Shown here: positions 44,685 through 55,051 of the stretch, one piece after another
Layout: every line of letters starts with the position of its first letter
Numbering within the stretch: the first letter of the stretch is position 1
Source: Dimargaris cristalligena
Lineage: Eukaryota > Kickxellomycota > Dimargaritomycetes > Dimargaritales > Dimargaritaceae
Direction of reading: 5' to 3'
NCBI GenBank assembly: GCA_027576995.1
Contig: JANBQC010000019.1
Span: 47,256-111,255 of the forward strand
Length of the DNA: 64,000 nt
Notes under the pieces: generated by a model
What the model saw: the letters and a program-made list of their open reading frames with translations, nothing else
The model's database searches: none
Told to the model about the DNA's origin: nothing
Translations under genes and position numbers: made by a program

Positions 44685-46039
44685 GGTGAAGTAGATAGAA
44701 GGAGTTATCCAACAAATGTAAAAGTAAAGTAAAGAATAGACCAAAAGGAAGAAAAGATAGGTAAAGTAGTTTCGACGGAAGCAGCGCCAGCGCCGGTTAT
44801 ATGCGTTAACGGGGGATTGCCGCGGTATGCGAAATAGCCAATGGTGCGTGGGCAGTGGCGTCCCTTTTCCACACCCAAACAGCATTCTAAAATTTTTCAT
44901 TCGCTGGGTGTATATGGAGGCAGCCCATCCAATCACTGCCCCAACCGTGGATCCTCTCTGTAATGAAAAAAATAGGATTGGGCTGCCTCGCTCAATTGAG
45001 GTCACGTGTTGGATTTACACCCCTCTCTGCAATGGTTGATTGTTCTTTGCCCTTCTTTACTAGTGATAGCTACAAATCAGCCTTCATTCAGACCGACACG
45101 AAGCTCTCTCTAGTAGGGGGTGGTGATACAGCCAGTAGTGTACTACTTACTAGCTACGGTTGATTCAATGACAAACATCTTCTTCATGGCTGAAAAAGCC
45201 AGCTGGCTAGCTATCCACTGGCATCAGGAAAACAGCCATGGCGCAGCAGCATCTAATACAAACTCTATGGTGCACAATACAACTAACTGCATTGTGTCTG
45301 GCTGGCGAAGAAGGAGGGACATGCAATCTGACATGTGGTTAATGGCTAAGGCCATACGTATGGTGGAAGTAACTTACACCAATCTATATCCTACCATTTC
45401 AGGACCTTAAGGTACAGCTAAAGTAGGTGGTGGTTTCCGTATCTAAATTGTCAGTAATGGGTTATACCGACTTCTCTAGACTCCAGCCTATCACCTATAC
45501 TGTTGCATTCCAGTATGGCCAAATATAGTCATTTCCTGGCCATGTATTATTGGAATGACTTTAGGGGGTTTTAACTTGACTTTGCTTCTGAAAGAAAGTT
45601 GTGAGGTACAATAAAGGTTCTAAATAGATCATGTTGGTTTAACCGTAATTCTGCTTCGGGCAGGGCGGCGCTTGGAGCGGTTTAAATATAATTATCTGGG
45701 GCCGGCTTCTGCCATTATTAAACTGTTAAGCATGTGGGCTTTTGGATATTTGAACCTGGCTAGGCTTGCTTCCACAGTTCCCATTTAGAAAAGCCCCCAT
45801 AAGGTTTAAATAGCACAATTCTGCGGGATAGGACTCCGGGCCTGCCATTGGCCCAGTCAGCCAACCAAAGCCTTCCCTTCAAGACAACCATTCCCGCCCC
45901 TTCTCAACTCTACTCCACCCAAGTATGCCCATTCTACCACATTAGAGCGCGGATAGCCCCAACTCGCAACAGACTCAGCACATGGGCTTATCTCTACCCA
46001 ATCCTCCCCTTAATTTAACCATTCGTTTATTTATTCACC
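44685..46039. other. Intergenic region between divergent eEF1B-gamma and SAM50
   Basis: About 1.35 kb between two divergent start codons. An E-box CACGTG lies at 45003-45008, some 320 bases upstream of the eEF1B-gamma ATG. The stretch 45050-45410 is less AT-rich and carries a 96-codon frame on the + strand with no recognised motif. The rest is AT-rich. Confidence 0.45.
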
Positions 46040-47777
46040 ATGGCCACTATGGGATCCCAGGCAAAAGTAAGTCCGGCCAACCCAGGGGGATCTGTATAGG
46101 AGGGGATGTCCCGTCCATCGAGTAACCCATCCTTTCCCCCTTTTGGGCACTACCCATTGTACTCCCCCACCCAGCCACTGAGAATCAGCTTCAATCGGGC
46201 GCTCAACTAACCTCAATGTACCTTATGAATTGTCCCCATTCACTTTCTGTATATCCTCCCCAACGGACTACCTACCCAGACCCCGGCGTCGGAAGGGATA
46301 CCTCTCCGTATCAATAGTATCCAGGTCGAAGGGGCCCTGCGTACCCGGGAGAGCGTGGTCCGCCAGGTACTCGCCCCGGCTTTGGCCGCCCAAACCTTCG
46401 AGTCCGTCACCCAGGCCGTCCACCAGGCCTGCTGCCGTTTGGAACAGCTCGAGATTATGCAGGATTTCCAAGTCACCATGGACTTAGCCAGCGGCCCGTT
46501 AGCCGCGGACCATAGCGTGGACGTGATCATCAAGGCCAAGGAAAAGGGCCGGTTCTGGGCCCGGACCGGTACCGAGCTGGGCAATAGTGAAGGAAGTGCC
46601 CATACCTCCGCCACCTTCCGTAATCTGTTCGGCGGGGGAGAACGGTTGGCTCTGTCCGGATCGGTGGGCACACGTACCCGGCTATCCCAACAAGCTAACC
46701 TCACCATCCCCCTCGGCGCTAACCCCTACCGGATGTTCGACCTGGCCCTCTACCAGCAAAACCAAAACTTCCAGGCCACCGGCTCGCACGATCAGCTCCT
46801 CCGCGGTTTAACGGTGGCGCTCAAATCCAACCTCCCCCGGTTTACCACCGAGCTGGGCTATACCGCCGTGTGGCGGCAAATCACCCAGCTCGGCGAACGG
46901 GCCTCCCCCAGTATCCGCCAGGACGCCGACCAGGACCTTAAATCCGCCATTTTCGGCACCATCTTCGCGGATCGCCGGGACAATGCCGCCTTGCCCACGA
47001 CGGGCTACATGTGGAAGCTACATACCGAACTGGCGGGTATCGGGGGTAATGTGGAGTTCCTCAAGGGTGAAGCGCACGGTCAGGTCAACGAACGGCTAGG
47101 CTCGGGCTTCTCGGTATCCACCACGGGCCGAATTGGCGCCCTCAAACCGGTGAACGGGGCTTCCTCGCGGATCCCCGATCGGTTCCTGCTCGGGGGGCCT
47201 ACCTCTCTGCGCGGCTTCCGGCCGTTTGGTGTCGGCCCCCGGGACGGATGTGATGCCCTCGGTGGGGATGTCTTCTGGTCGACCGGTGTGAGCCTTTTCA
47301 CCCCGCTACCTGTCATTGATTCCGATAAACTTAAAGGCCACTTGTGGGCCAATGCCGGTGGTCTAAGCGCCTTGTCAAAGAGTAAGTCCTGATTTTGATG
47401 ATAGCATACCCTTTAGTCTCGGTAGGCAGGGATATTGTTTCTTCCTTGGCGTCCCATCTAGAACTGCTTCACCCCATATTGGTAAGTAATTTGGACCAAC
47501 AATATAGATAATGTAACTCGACTAACCACTGCCCTGGCTCTGTGATCAACTCTACCCTTCATCTGATAATTTACCCCCACGTACCTCTACAGACGAATCC
47601 ATTCGCGAGGCCCTCGTTGGCTCGTTGGCCCGCCCCACTTCTTCCGTTGGTGCTGGTCTCCTGTTCCACCACGGCTTGTTCCGCCTCGAACTCAATCTCT
47701 GTCTACCCCTGACCAAGAGTACCTGGGACCAGGCCCGCCAGGGCTGGCAGTTCGGCCTGGGTATCGATTTTTTGTAA
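46040..47777 (+). CDS. SAM50: SAM50/TOB55 beta-barrel assembly channel of mitochondrial outer membrane
   Basis: Omp85-family core of the sorting and assembly machinery that inserts beta-barrel proteins into the mitochondrial outer membrane. Three exons, 46040-46066, 46280-47381 and 47593-47777, join to 437 residues; yeast Sam50 has 484. The tiny first exon (9 codons, MATMGSQAK) was found by its GTAAGT donor and matching phase. A POTRA-like N-terminal region follows (about 15-100, RINSIQVEGALRTRESVV). The barrel contains repeated strand patterns and the family-typical GGGERLALSGSVGTRTRL, a loop with the conserved RGF (LGGPTSLRGFRPFGVGPRDG, the RGF tripeptide of Omp85 loop 6) and a terminal strand ending GWQFGLGIDFL. 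The C-terminal beta-signal pattern (hydrophobic-x-G-x-x-x-hydrophobic) is present. There is no signal peptide, as expected. Confidence 0.93.
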
Positions 47778-48415
47778 ATTCATTGAAGAGAAGGGTCCCC
47801 TAATTTTCCCAAGAAACCAAAACCATAAATTAACGACCCGATCCACAGATGGAGTCTCCCGAATTTCCCAAAACCAAAATAGATCTCCTCGTAATCAGGC
47901 TACTTTCAAAAATACCGGCAGAGGGAAGCTTTCCTGCCTTACTGCCACCTTTTTTACCCCCCCTTTCACTATAGATATATTTGACCATCTTAAATCAGGT
48001 CGGCCTAACGTTGGCTTATCCACAGTGGGCCACAGCACCCCGCCTTTACCCAATAATGATTTTACACCTATTTCATTCGAATGCCGTCTAAAATATCGGC
48101 TAATCTTAGTTCGGTGCATATATGGAAACATCGTTTCATGCCACAGTCAAGTGCGGTGTTAGAAGGAAACTCGGTTGTAAAATTGAACTAGGATAGGGGA
48201 GGCCTGTGTAATGCCTGAGTAGATGTGCTTTCTAAAATGGTGTCATTATTTATCCAAACGTTAGCAAAAAATATACTATTGATTAATTCAGGTTAAATTT
48301 CAGATTGTTCTTTTTAACAAACTCGGGTTTTATATTTGGTGTAAAGCAACTGACATTCAAGTGTTCGGATAATGGGAAGGCACGCGTGGATGTGGATTGT
48401 GTCGTGTCGCCCTGC
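47778..48415. other. Intergenic region between convergent SAM50 and SNU66
   Basis: About 640 bases separating two 3' ends, AT-rich, with no supported gene. Confidence 0.4.
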
Positions 48416-49845
48416 TTAGTCTTTCTGATTTGGGGCGAAATCCAGGTTATTCACGCCCAATTTATTACCCGTCGACAGCACCACATAGGCACTTCCGGAA
48501 GCCTCCTGCTGCTGCTGGAAGATCGAGGCCAACTGCAGGGGTGTATCGGTACTGTTGGTAGCCAGCCGTTTCCGTTCCTGTTCCATTTTCCGCAGCCGTT
48601 TCTCGGTTTTCGTTTTCCCGGAGTATTTGCCGTGGAATTTATGCGACAGTTGCTTGAAGGCTTCCTTGGGGGTGAGGGACTGCCCGTATTCGTCGGCGTA
48701 TTCTAAACGCACGTCGGGTTTATAGTCCCGCATACGTTCCTGAATCTCGCGGGCCCGCTCCCGATCGCGCTGGCTCGCTTCAGCCTCACGGCGTTGTTCG
48801 GCCTCGTGGCCACGGCGCTGGGGTTCCTTGCCCCGGGTTCGGCGGCGTTCTTCCCGTTCGTGGAGCTCATCCATTTCACGTTGCCGGTCCTTGCGACGCT
48901 GTTCGGCTATCCAGGCCTGGCGGCTTTGGTAGTCGCGTTCCTGGCGGAGTTCGGCCTCCGTTTTGGATTTGATAATGCCCTTTTGGTTTAGAAGGGCTAG
49001 CGTCGCGGCCAGGCCGTCGCTGACGAGGGGCTCCTGTTCGGTTACGGAAACTCCCGCTTGTTCTTCCGTTGGTATATCGGCCACACTCGTGGTGGTACCA
49101 GCGCTAGTGCTGGAGTGGGTGATAGAAGGTGGGGGGACTGGGGTCGCTGCTACATCATGTGGGGATGCGGGTTGAGCGGAGACAGCAGTCGGTGTGGTTG
49201 AAGCCCCAGACGGTTCAGTGGTATCCACGGGATTCATAGCTAATATGGATGGGGTCGAAGGTTCAGTCCGAGCGGTGGTCCGGGCTACGAGGGATACGTC
49301 ACCTAAATTATTTACGAAGTCAATCGTTTCGGAAAGTACATGTTCGGGCTCAGTGTCGTCCTGGTCCATCGCCGCGGCGGCCTTTTGCCGGTAGTCTATA
49401 GCAAGTAGCGGTGGTGGAGATCATACACATAATAAGGGCGTTAGATACGAAGCGAGTTGGACGGGTAGAAACATCGTGAGAGGGATATTAAATTGCTAGT
49501 AATGATAGAATGGGGGGGAAGGAGGGACTTACTTTCAGCCAGTTGTTCAGGAGTGGACAGTGTCGGTTTGAACCGCTGCGCGGCCTTGACTCGCCGAGTG
49601 CGAGCCAAGGCATGTTGCAAGTCGTCGTCGTCCACAATATTTGAATCGTCCCCCCATTCGGCTGGGTTGGCTTCTTCATTCGGTTCGCCGTCGACTTGCA
49701 TGCTTGCCGCGGAATCGGTCGGTGGTGGGCCGTCAGTCTGTTTTATCCGTATTTGCTTAGAACGCTTGCGCTTCTTATGCGACGCGCGGAATAGGGCGTC
49801 AGACTCTTCGGGAGTATAGTAGTCCCGGCCGCTGTGGGTATCCAT
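48416..49845 (-). CDS. SNU66: U4/U6.U5 tri-snRNP protein SNU66/SART1, N-terminally short form
   Basis: Tri-snRNP component required for pre-spliceosome activation. Two exons, 49533-49845 and 48416-49395 (intron of 137 nt), join to 430 residues. Family marks: DYYTPEE near the start followed by a KKRKRSKQIRI basic block, which corresponds to the conserved 'YYxPEE...KK..K.KIRKK' segment. Further on, ETIDFVNNLGD and GLAATLALLNQKGII (the 'GLAAALxxxxxKG' motif) are followed by a coiled, Arg/Glu-rich segment. Then comes the C-terminal core DYKPDVRLEYADEYGQSLTPKEAFKQLSHKFHGKYSGKTKTEKR, which is near-identical across SART1 proteins, and TPLQLASIFQQQQ. Usual members are about 590-800 residues; the N-terminal third, upstream of the YYxPEE segment, is absent here. 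Upstream in-frame sequence is hydrophobic and not SNU66-like. Divergent from DBP7. Confidence 0.88.
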
Positions 49846-50400
49846 CTTGGACAGAGGTGCACTGGAACGTAAGGTGTAATTTACAAGGACTAAACGCCTG
49901 GAATAAAGAGTAAGGCTAAGGGTAAAAGGAAGAGGGAATGGGTAAAATGGTAGGGCTGGCGTGAAGTAGGGATTTAAGGGGACTCTGCATTGACTTGGGT
50001 CCAATTGAAATGCATGGTACTCTTTGGGCTGCATCACACCTGGGAAACCTTAAGCTTGGCTATAAAAGGCCGCGCCTACTCTCTCGTTGTAGTTACGCAC
50101 TGTTAATTGGATTGAGTTGAGTGTCCCTATTTCTTTTTTTTTCTTCTATTTAGTAGAAAAAATAGTGCCAGCCCTGGATTTGATAATACAGAGCACAGGT
50201 ATATGATGTATATATCATTTTAATTTCTGTTCCCTTTTGGTTAGAATAGGGCTTGTTCTAGTTCTTTACAGTTTTGTCCTCGTCCCCTATTATATATATA
50301 TATATATATATATTCCGAACTAGATCCTTCGGCCTTCGCTACTCGAGAGACCCATTCCCCCATAACCTCGACTCACGCTTCGCGCCCTTTGTCCTCCACC
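49846..50400. promoter_or_regulatory. Bidirectional promoter region between SNU66 and DBP7
   Basis: About 555 bases between divergent start codons. A TA-dinucleotide run sits at about 50290-50312, some 90 bases upstream of the DBP7 ATG, and a T-rich tract at about 50133-50145. Both are common features of yeast-like promoters; the actual start sites are not visible. Confidence 0.45.
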
Positions 50401-52881
50401 ATGCCCGACTCCAAATCGACCACTATCGCCAGCTTTGGTGACTTAGGTCTCGATAGTGACATTAGGATCCATTTGGATACCAAAATGGACATTCGCGAAC
50501 CCACCCGTATCCAACGCAAGGGAATCCCCGCCCTTCTTCAGGATAGTTACCAACCGGGTTCCGGTCCCAAAATACCCCGAGACGTTTTCCTGCAGGCCGA
50601 GACGGGGTCGGGTAAAACGCTGACCTACCTGCTACCCATTATCCACCGGCTCATCGTGGCCAGTACCCGACCGGAGTCCACCAACTCCGGTAACCATACC
50701 AAAGGTAGCGGCGGTCCCTCCCGTGCGTTAGGGACCTTCGCCATAATTATGGCCCCGACCCGCGAATTGGCTAAGCAAATTTTTAGCACACTTGAAGCGC
50801 TCCTCAACATGAAACTGACCCGGGGTCAACGGTTCCACTGGATCGTGCCCGGTATCGTCAACGGGGGTGAGAACAAAAGTTCCGAAAAGAACCGGTTACG
50901 TAAAGGGGCCACGGTTCTCGTGTCGACGCCCGGCCGTTTACTCGATCACCTACAAAACACCCAGTCGTTCAAAGTAGAACACCTCAAGTGGTTGGTGCTG
51001 GACGAGGCCGATCGGCTACTGGAACTGGGTTTTGAAGAGACCCTCAAGAAAACCCTGGCCATCTTGGACGAACGGAAAGGCGGTCGGCGGAACGATAAAA
51101 ACGCCGGTGCCTGGGATCTCTCCACGGTCGGGTGCGATTATTTCCTGCGATCGCCGGCCCTACCCCGTTCCCGTATTACCGTCTTGTGTTCGGCGACGCT
51201 GCCCACCCAGGTCCGTCGACTGGCCGGAGCTACCCTGAGCAACCCGGTCATTTGCTTTGGTTCCGAAAAGGCCCCCAAGGCCCTGCGTGAATTGCAAGAG
51301 GGAAAGCGTGGCAAGAAGACCACTCCTGGCGGTAGCGACTCGGATTCGAATAATGACAATGATGATGACGACAGCGACGATGAGCCCCGGTATACCGCTC
51401 CCAGTCAATTGAAGCAATCCTACATTGAAGTTCCGGCCAAACAACGCCTGGTCGCTTTGGTGGCCTCTCTGATGGACATGTTCCCCGCGCGCATTCTGCC
51501 TAAACCCGCCGCGGGGTCCACTGAGACCGCCCCCGACGGCGACGCCACGGTGCCCCTAATTGACGACCGCAAGCCTCCCCCTTGCAACAAAGTGATCATT
51601 TTCGTATCCTCGTGCGATTCCGTCGATTTCCACCACGCTCTGCTTAGCCGGGCGCCCTGTCCTAAATTCTGGCCTCCGGTGACCAGTCGGTACTTGCCCG
51701 TGGATCTGCCCAGTGTCACCCTGCGCGCCTCCGTGGTTGAGGAACTACAAACCGGGCGGGTAGCCTCCCCCTATTCAACCAATAGTAATAGTAGAGCCGT
51801 TCGCAAAACAACCGAGGCACAAGCCAGCACCACCAACCAGGGTGAACATGAGGAGGATGGCGATGAAGAAGAAGCAGACGATGATGCTGATGATAATGAA
51901 AATACTACTCCAGTTGAGCCTGTGGCGCTAGTCAAAAAGAATTCGGCCCGTTATAACCTGGCCGAATCTAGTCTACTTCTCCCCGGTGTCCACATCTACC
52001 GCCTCCACGGCAATCTGCCCCAGGCCATCCGTACGGACACCTTCTTCCGCTTCAGTCAATCCAAAGCCCCCGCCGTTCTCGTCTGTACCGATGTGGCGGC
52101 CCGCGGTCTGGATCTGCCCAACGTACAACGGATCATCCAGTTCGACCCTCCGACCGAAGTCGCCGACTACGTCCACCGAATCGGCCGTACGGCCCGTATC
52201 GGTCGGCAGGGGGAGGCCCTCCTCTTCCTGCTCCCCAGTGAAATGGAGTATTTGAAGATTCTGAAACAACAGGGCCTTTCGCCCATTGCGACGACTTTGG
52301 ACCAGCAGCTCCGGATTCTGGCGCAACGGCGTCGACGGGGCCGGGAAATCGAAGTGGCCGCTACTGACCTGCAGATGGCTTGTGAACGCTGGGTGGCCGG
52401 GCCTGGTTCGGCTACTGCGTCATTATCATCATCATCGTCGTCGTCGTCTGCAATGGACGACCCATCCGCCCCTACGGCCTCCTACCTATCGCTAGCCCAG
52501 GCCGCCTATTTATCCTCCGTCCGGGCCTACGCTACTCACCCCAGCAAGGAAAAGCATATTTTCCACGTCAAACAACTGCACCTCGGTCATATGGCCAAGG
52601 CCTTTGCGCTGCAAGGCCGGCCCACGGCTGTCGGATCCCAAGGTTCGAAGGCCCATGCCCAGGGTAAGGCCCCCCCACAGCTTTCGCAGTCGAAGAAGGC
52701 CCACGCCCGCCAACGGGATCAGCAAGGTGGGGAAGGGCACGAGACGGGCAGACCTGTTAACAAGCCGGCCCAGAAGAAGATGACGAATCCGTTTAAGCGG
52801 GGCGTGATTAATACCGACGAATTCTCGTCTGGTGATATTACGGCCTTGAAAGGACCGAAGTCTAAGAAACGGCGTGCGTAA
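50401..52881 (+). CDS. DBP7: DEAD-box ATP-dependent RNA helicase DBP7/DDX31
   Basis: Nucleolar helicase of 60S ribosomal subunit biogenesis. Intronless, 826 residues from the ATG at 50401. Motifs: SFGDLGL at 11-17 and PTRIQ (34-38) of the Q region, AETGSGKT (66-73), PTREL, TPGRL, DEAD (201-204), SAT (264-266), VCTDVAARGLDLPNV, HRIGRTARIGRQG (592 on). Long insertions are typical of DBP7: an acidic segment (SDSNNDNDDDDSDDE) and a further Glu/Asp/Thr-rich insertion (about 460-510) between the helicase lobes. The C-terminal region contains the DUF4217-like segment that includes the AYLSSVRAYATHPSKEKHIF motif and HLGHMAKAFALQGRP. The family's usual N-terminal extension (about 100-200 residues before the Q motif) is nearly absent. 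The tail is Lys-rich (KRRA end). Confidence 0.93.
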   Translation: MPDSKSTTIASFGDLGLDSDIRIHLDTKMDIREPTRIQRKGIPALLQDSYQPGSGPKIPRDVFLQAETGSGKTLTYLLPIIHRLIVASTRPESTNSGNHTKGSGGPSRALGTFAIIMAPTRELAKQIFSTLEALLNMKLTRGQRFHWIVPGIVNGGENKSSEKNRLRKGATVLVSTPGRLLDHLQNTQSFKVEHLKWLVLDEADRLLELGFEETLKKTLAILDERKGGRRNDKNAGAWDLSTVGCDYFLRSPALPRSRITVLCSATLPTQVRRLAGATLSNPVICFGSEKAPKALRELQEGKRGKKTTPGGSDSDSNNDNDDDDSDDEPRYTAPSQLKQSYIEVPAKQRLVALVASLMDMFPARILPKPAAGSTETAPDGDATVPLIDDRKPPPCNKVIIFVSSCDSVDFHHALLSRAPCPKFWPPVTSRYLPVDLPSVTLRASVVEELQTGRVASPYSTNSNSRAVRKTTEAQASTTNQGEHEEDGDEEEADDDADDNENTTPVEPVALVKKNSARYNLAESSLLLPGVHIYRLHGNLPQAIRTDTFFRFSQSKAPAVLVCTDVAARGLDLPNVQRIIQFDPPTEVADYVHRIGRTARIGRQGEALLFLLPSEMEYLKILKQQGLSPIATTLDQQLRILAQRRRRGREIEVAATDLQMACERWVAGPGSATASLSSSSSSSSAMDDPSAPTASYLSLAQAAYLSSVRAYATHPSKEKHIFHVKQLHLGHMAKAFALQGRPTAVGSQGSKAHAQGKAPPQLSQSKKAHARQRDQQGGEGHETGRPVNKPAQKKMTNPFKRGVINTDEFSSGDITALKGPKSKKRRA

Positions 52882-54236
52882 AAAAAAAGTTATTCCCTGG
52901 TACACCTGTAGTAACACGGCCCGGGGATCCGGGAGGGTTCAGCGTGGCCCTATCGAGTTGTAGGGCACCGGACCGTGAGGAGGAGGCCGGAAACAACCGT
53001 TCAAGTGGAGAGCGGGGACGGGATGGAGAGGGCGGAGGAGACGCCTCTGGGCTCTCAGTGAACTGACGCTTCGAGCGGAACATATTTTAAATGAAATAAT
53101 ATTTATATATATATGTAAATCGAACTTAAGGACTGTGGCTACTTTTCCTTCGCTCTTTGACGGCCTTGTAAAATTAATTAGTTAATAGATTGGATTTTGT
53201 AGGAGAAGTTTTTATTTAATAATAAGGATGGTTTTTATGGATTTTATAACGATATAGATAGGTTTTTTCTGCTGGATTTTCTCCCCGAATTAGGGAGCAA
53301 AATAGGCGGGTTTTTATACCCGATTGCAAGACTATGATAGAATGATTGCTAGGGGCACTGAATGGTCATTGATGATGATTTCTCCCATCTTGACCATTCT
53401 CCTTCAACACTTTATAACCTCATAGTCTAGAAAACATTGCCTCCTCTCACGGTTTCAGCAATAATGGCTTTTTCTAGACAATGAGTTCAATGTTGACACC
53501 CATTTCGGATTAAAAGAAATATATATAGTAATGATCCGGTTTTGATAAAACTGATAAAGAAATTGATAAAAATAAGCTTCCCTCAATCCTGCACTATGCA
53601 GCAGTACACAAGCACTGGAAAGATGATGCTTCTAATGGGAAAATCACCACCATATTGTTGGACTGCATCTCCCCCCAAGTACCATTTACTGTATCGGGTA
53701 TTTCGAGCGATCCTATTGGTCGAAACTACACCCAATAAATACCACTACGATGAGCTTAATTCTCATCTCACGGTTCTTTCTTACTTCTATCTATCTTACA
53801 ATAAACTTTATCTTTAGTCTATCTTGGATTATAACTAAGAGAATCTGCGGTTACTCCAACACATATATCAAGAAAAAATCACTAATTGACTATCATTTTT
53901 ATATATAAATAAATCAATTTGGGCTAATAAGCGTATCTTGGAGAATAAGTTTGGAGTATCAATATCTTCCATCCATAGCCCCTCGGAAAACAGCGGCTCC
54001 TTTTTGTAACTCCTACAATAAAGAGGCCTGTGCTTCGTCCTACTCTACTCTCAACTAGTGCTACGTTTATGCCCGACTGAGGGGCGGCGGATACTATCTT
54101 GATTACCTAATGGGGTTTCTCCAAGTTTGGATATAATTATTAGATATGGGAGAAACTCAATGTGAATGTAAAGGGGTTGAATGATATGAGTACAGGAAAA
54201 AAGACGGGCAGTTCATTTTTAATCAGCCGATTTTGC

Positions 54237-54290
54237 CTCATCCAACGGATTTTTCGTTATACGACCTAGTTAAACATCTCTTACATATAA
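54237..54290 (+). repeat. Dispersed ~50 bp repeat, copy B
   Basis: Same orientation as copy A at 40042; the two share CTCATCCAACGGA and TTTTCGTTATAC exactly, and CCTAGTT with one substitution shortly after. It diverges downstream (CTTACATATAAAG instead of CCCATATG). Lies about 760 bases upstream of the secreted RlpA-like protein gene. Confidence 0.6.
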
Positions 54291-54886
54291 AGATTGTTTG
54301 AGGGCATAGTTCAATCAGGATAGTACGCCGGTTTAAATTATAACGCGGTTTTTTTATTAAGACCGATAGGGCCCGTAACTGCCCATTGCTCTTGGGTGGC
54401 GCATTCTCACTGGGGGGGAGGAGGGGGTCAAGCAGCTGCTTTATCATTTCGGCAGCGGGCCCCTTCCGTCAGTTGCACCACTTTGTAAGGACCTACAGTG
54501 TAACCATATACCCATGCCTATTGATACACAAAATTGGCCCCTTCCAAGCTAAAAAGGCCGCCAGGGCCAAAATCAACAATACAGTACAGTTGATGCACAG
54601 GTACTACTTGATGATAATGGGCTGCGACAGGCAAATGCTATAACCGCCTCCATAAGCTAGTCGCCACTCACTGGCCTTTGCATACGGGCTCCGAACATCC
54701 CAATGAAGAATCTATGTTCTACACGTAAGAAATAGGGGCTGCGTTATTCCCGACTATTCGTCTACATCCCAGTGAACATGCCAGCAGAATGAGGAGAGGG
54801 AATCTGCCGCCCCTTTCCTTCAACTAAAAAAAAAATAGATACAAAAACTCTATACTCTTTGAAACTGGTGACGCTTTCTCTAAAAA

Positions 54887-54894
54887 TATAAAAG
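54887..54894 (+). promoter_or_regulatory. TATA box of the RlpA-like secreted protein gene
   Basis: TATAAAAG lies about 160 bases upstream of the ATG at 55052, followed by a pyrimidine-rich leader containing repeated CACCCTC and CCCTC blocks. The arrangement resembles that of the small secreted protein gene at 41187. Confidence 0.5.
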
Positions 54895-55051
54895 GACCAC
54901 TAGCCGCCCGACTTTTGAATTGATCATCAACACCCTCACCCTTCCCACAGTTTTTGCAATAACTTCTGGTAGAATCTAGTCCATACCGACGATTACCCAC
55001 CCCCTCCCTATCCTATCTATTACTCTCTGACCACCACCACCCCTATTCATT

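Larger units (their letters stand above)
52882..55051. other. Intergenic region of about 2.2 kb
   Basis: The first ~170 bases (52915-53085) are unusually GC-rich for intergenic DNA and open in more than one frame (see findings). The remainder is AT-rich. Copy B of the dispersed repeat lies at 54237-54290. A TATA box for the next gene lies at 54887. No other coding signal is supported. Confidence 0.4.

Noticed and set aside
45120..45410. 96-codon open frame (+) between eEF1B-gamma and SAM50
   Set aside because: No recognisable motif or start context; kept only as a note in the gap description.
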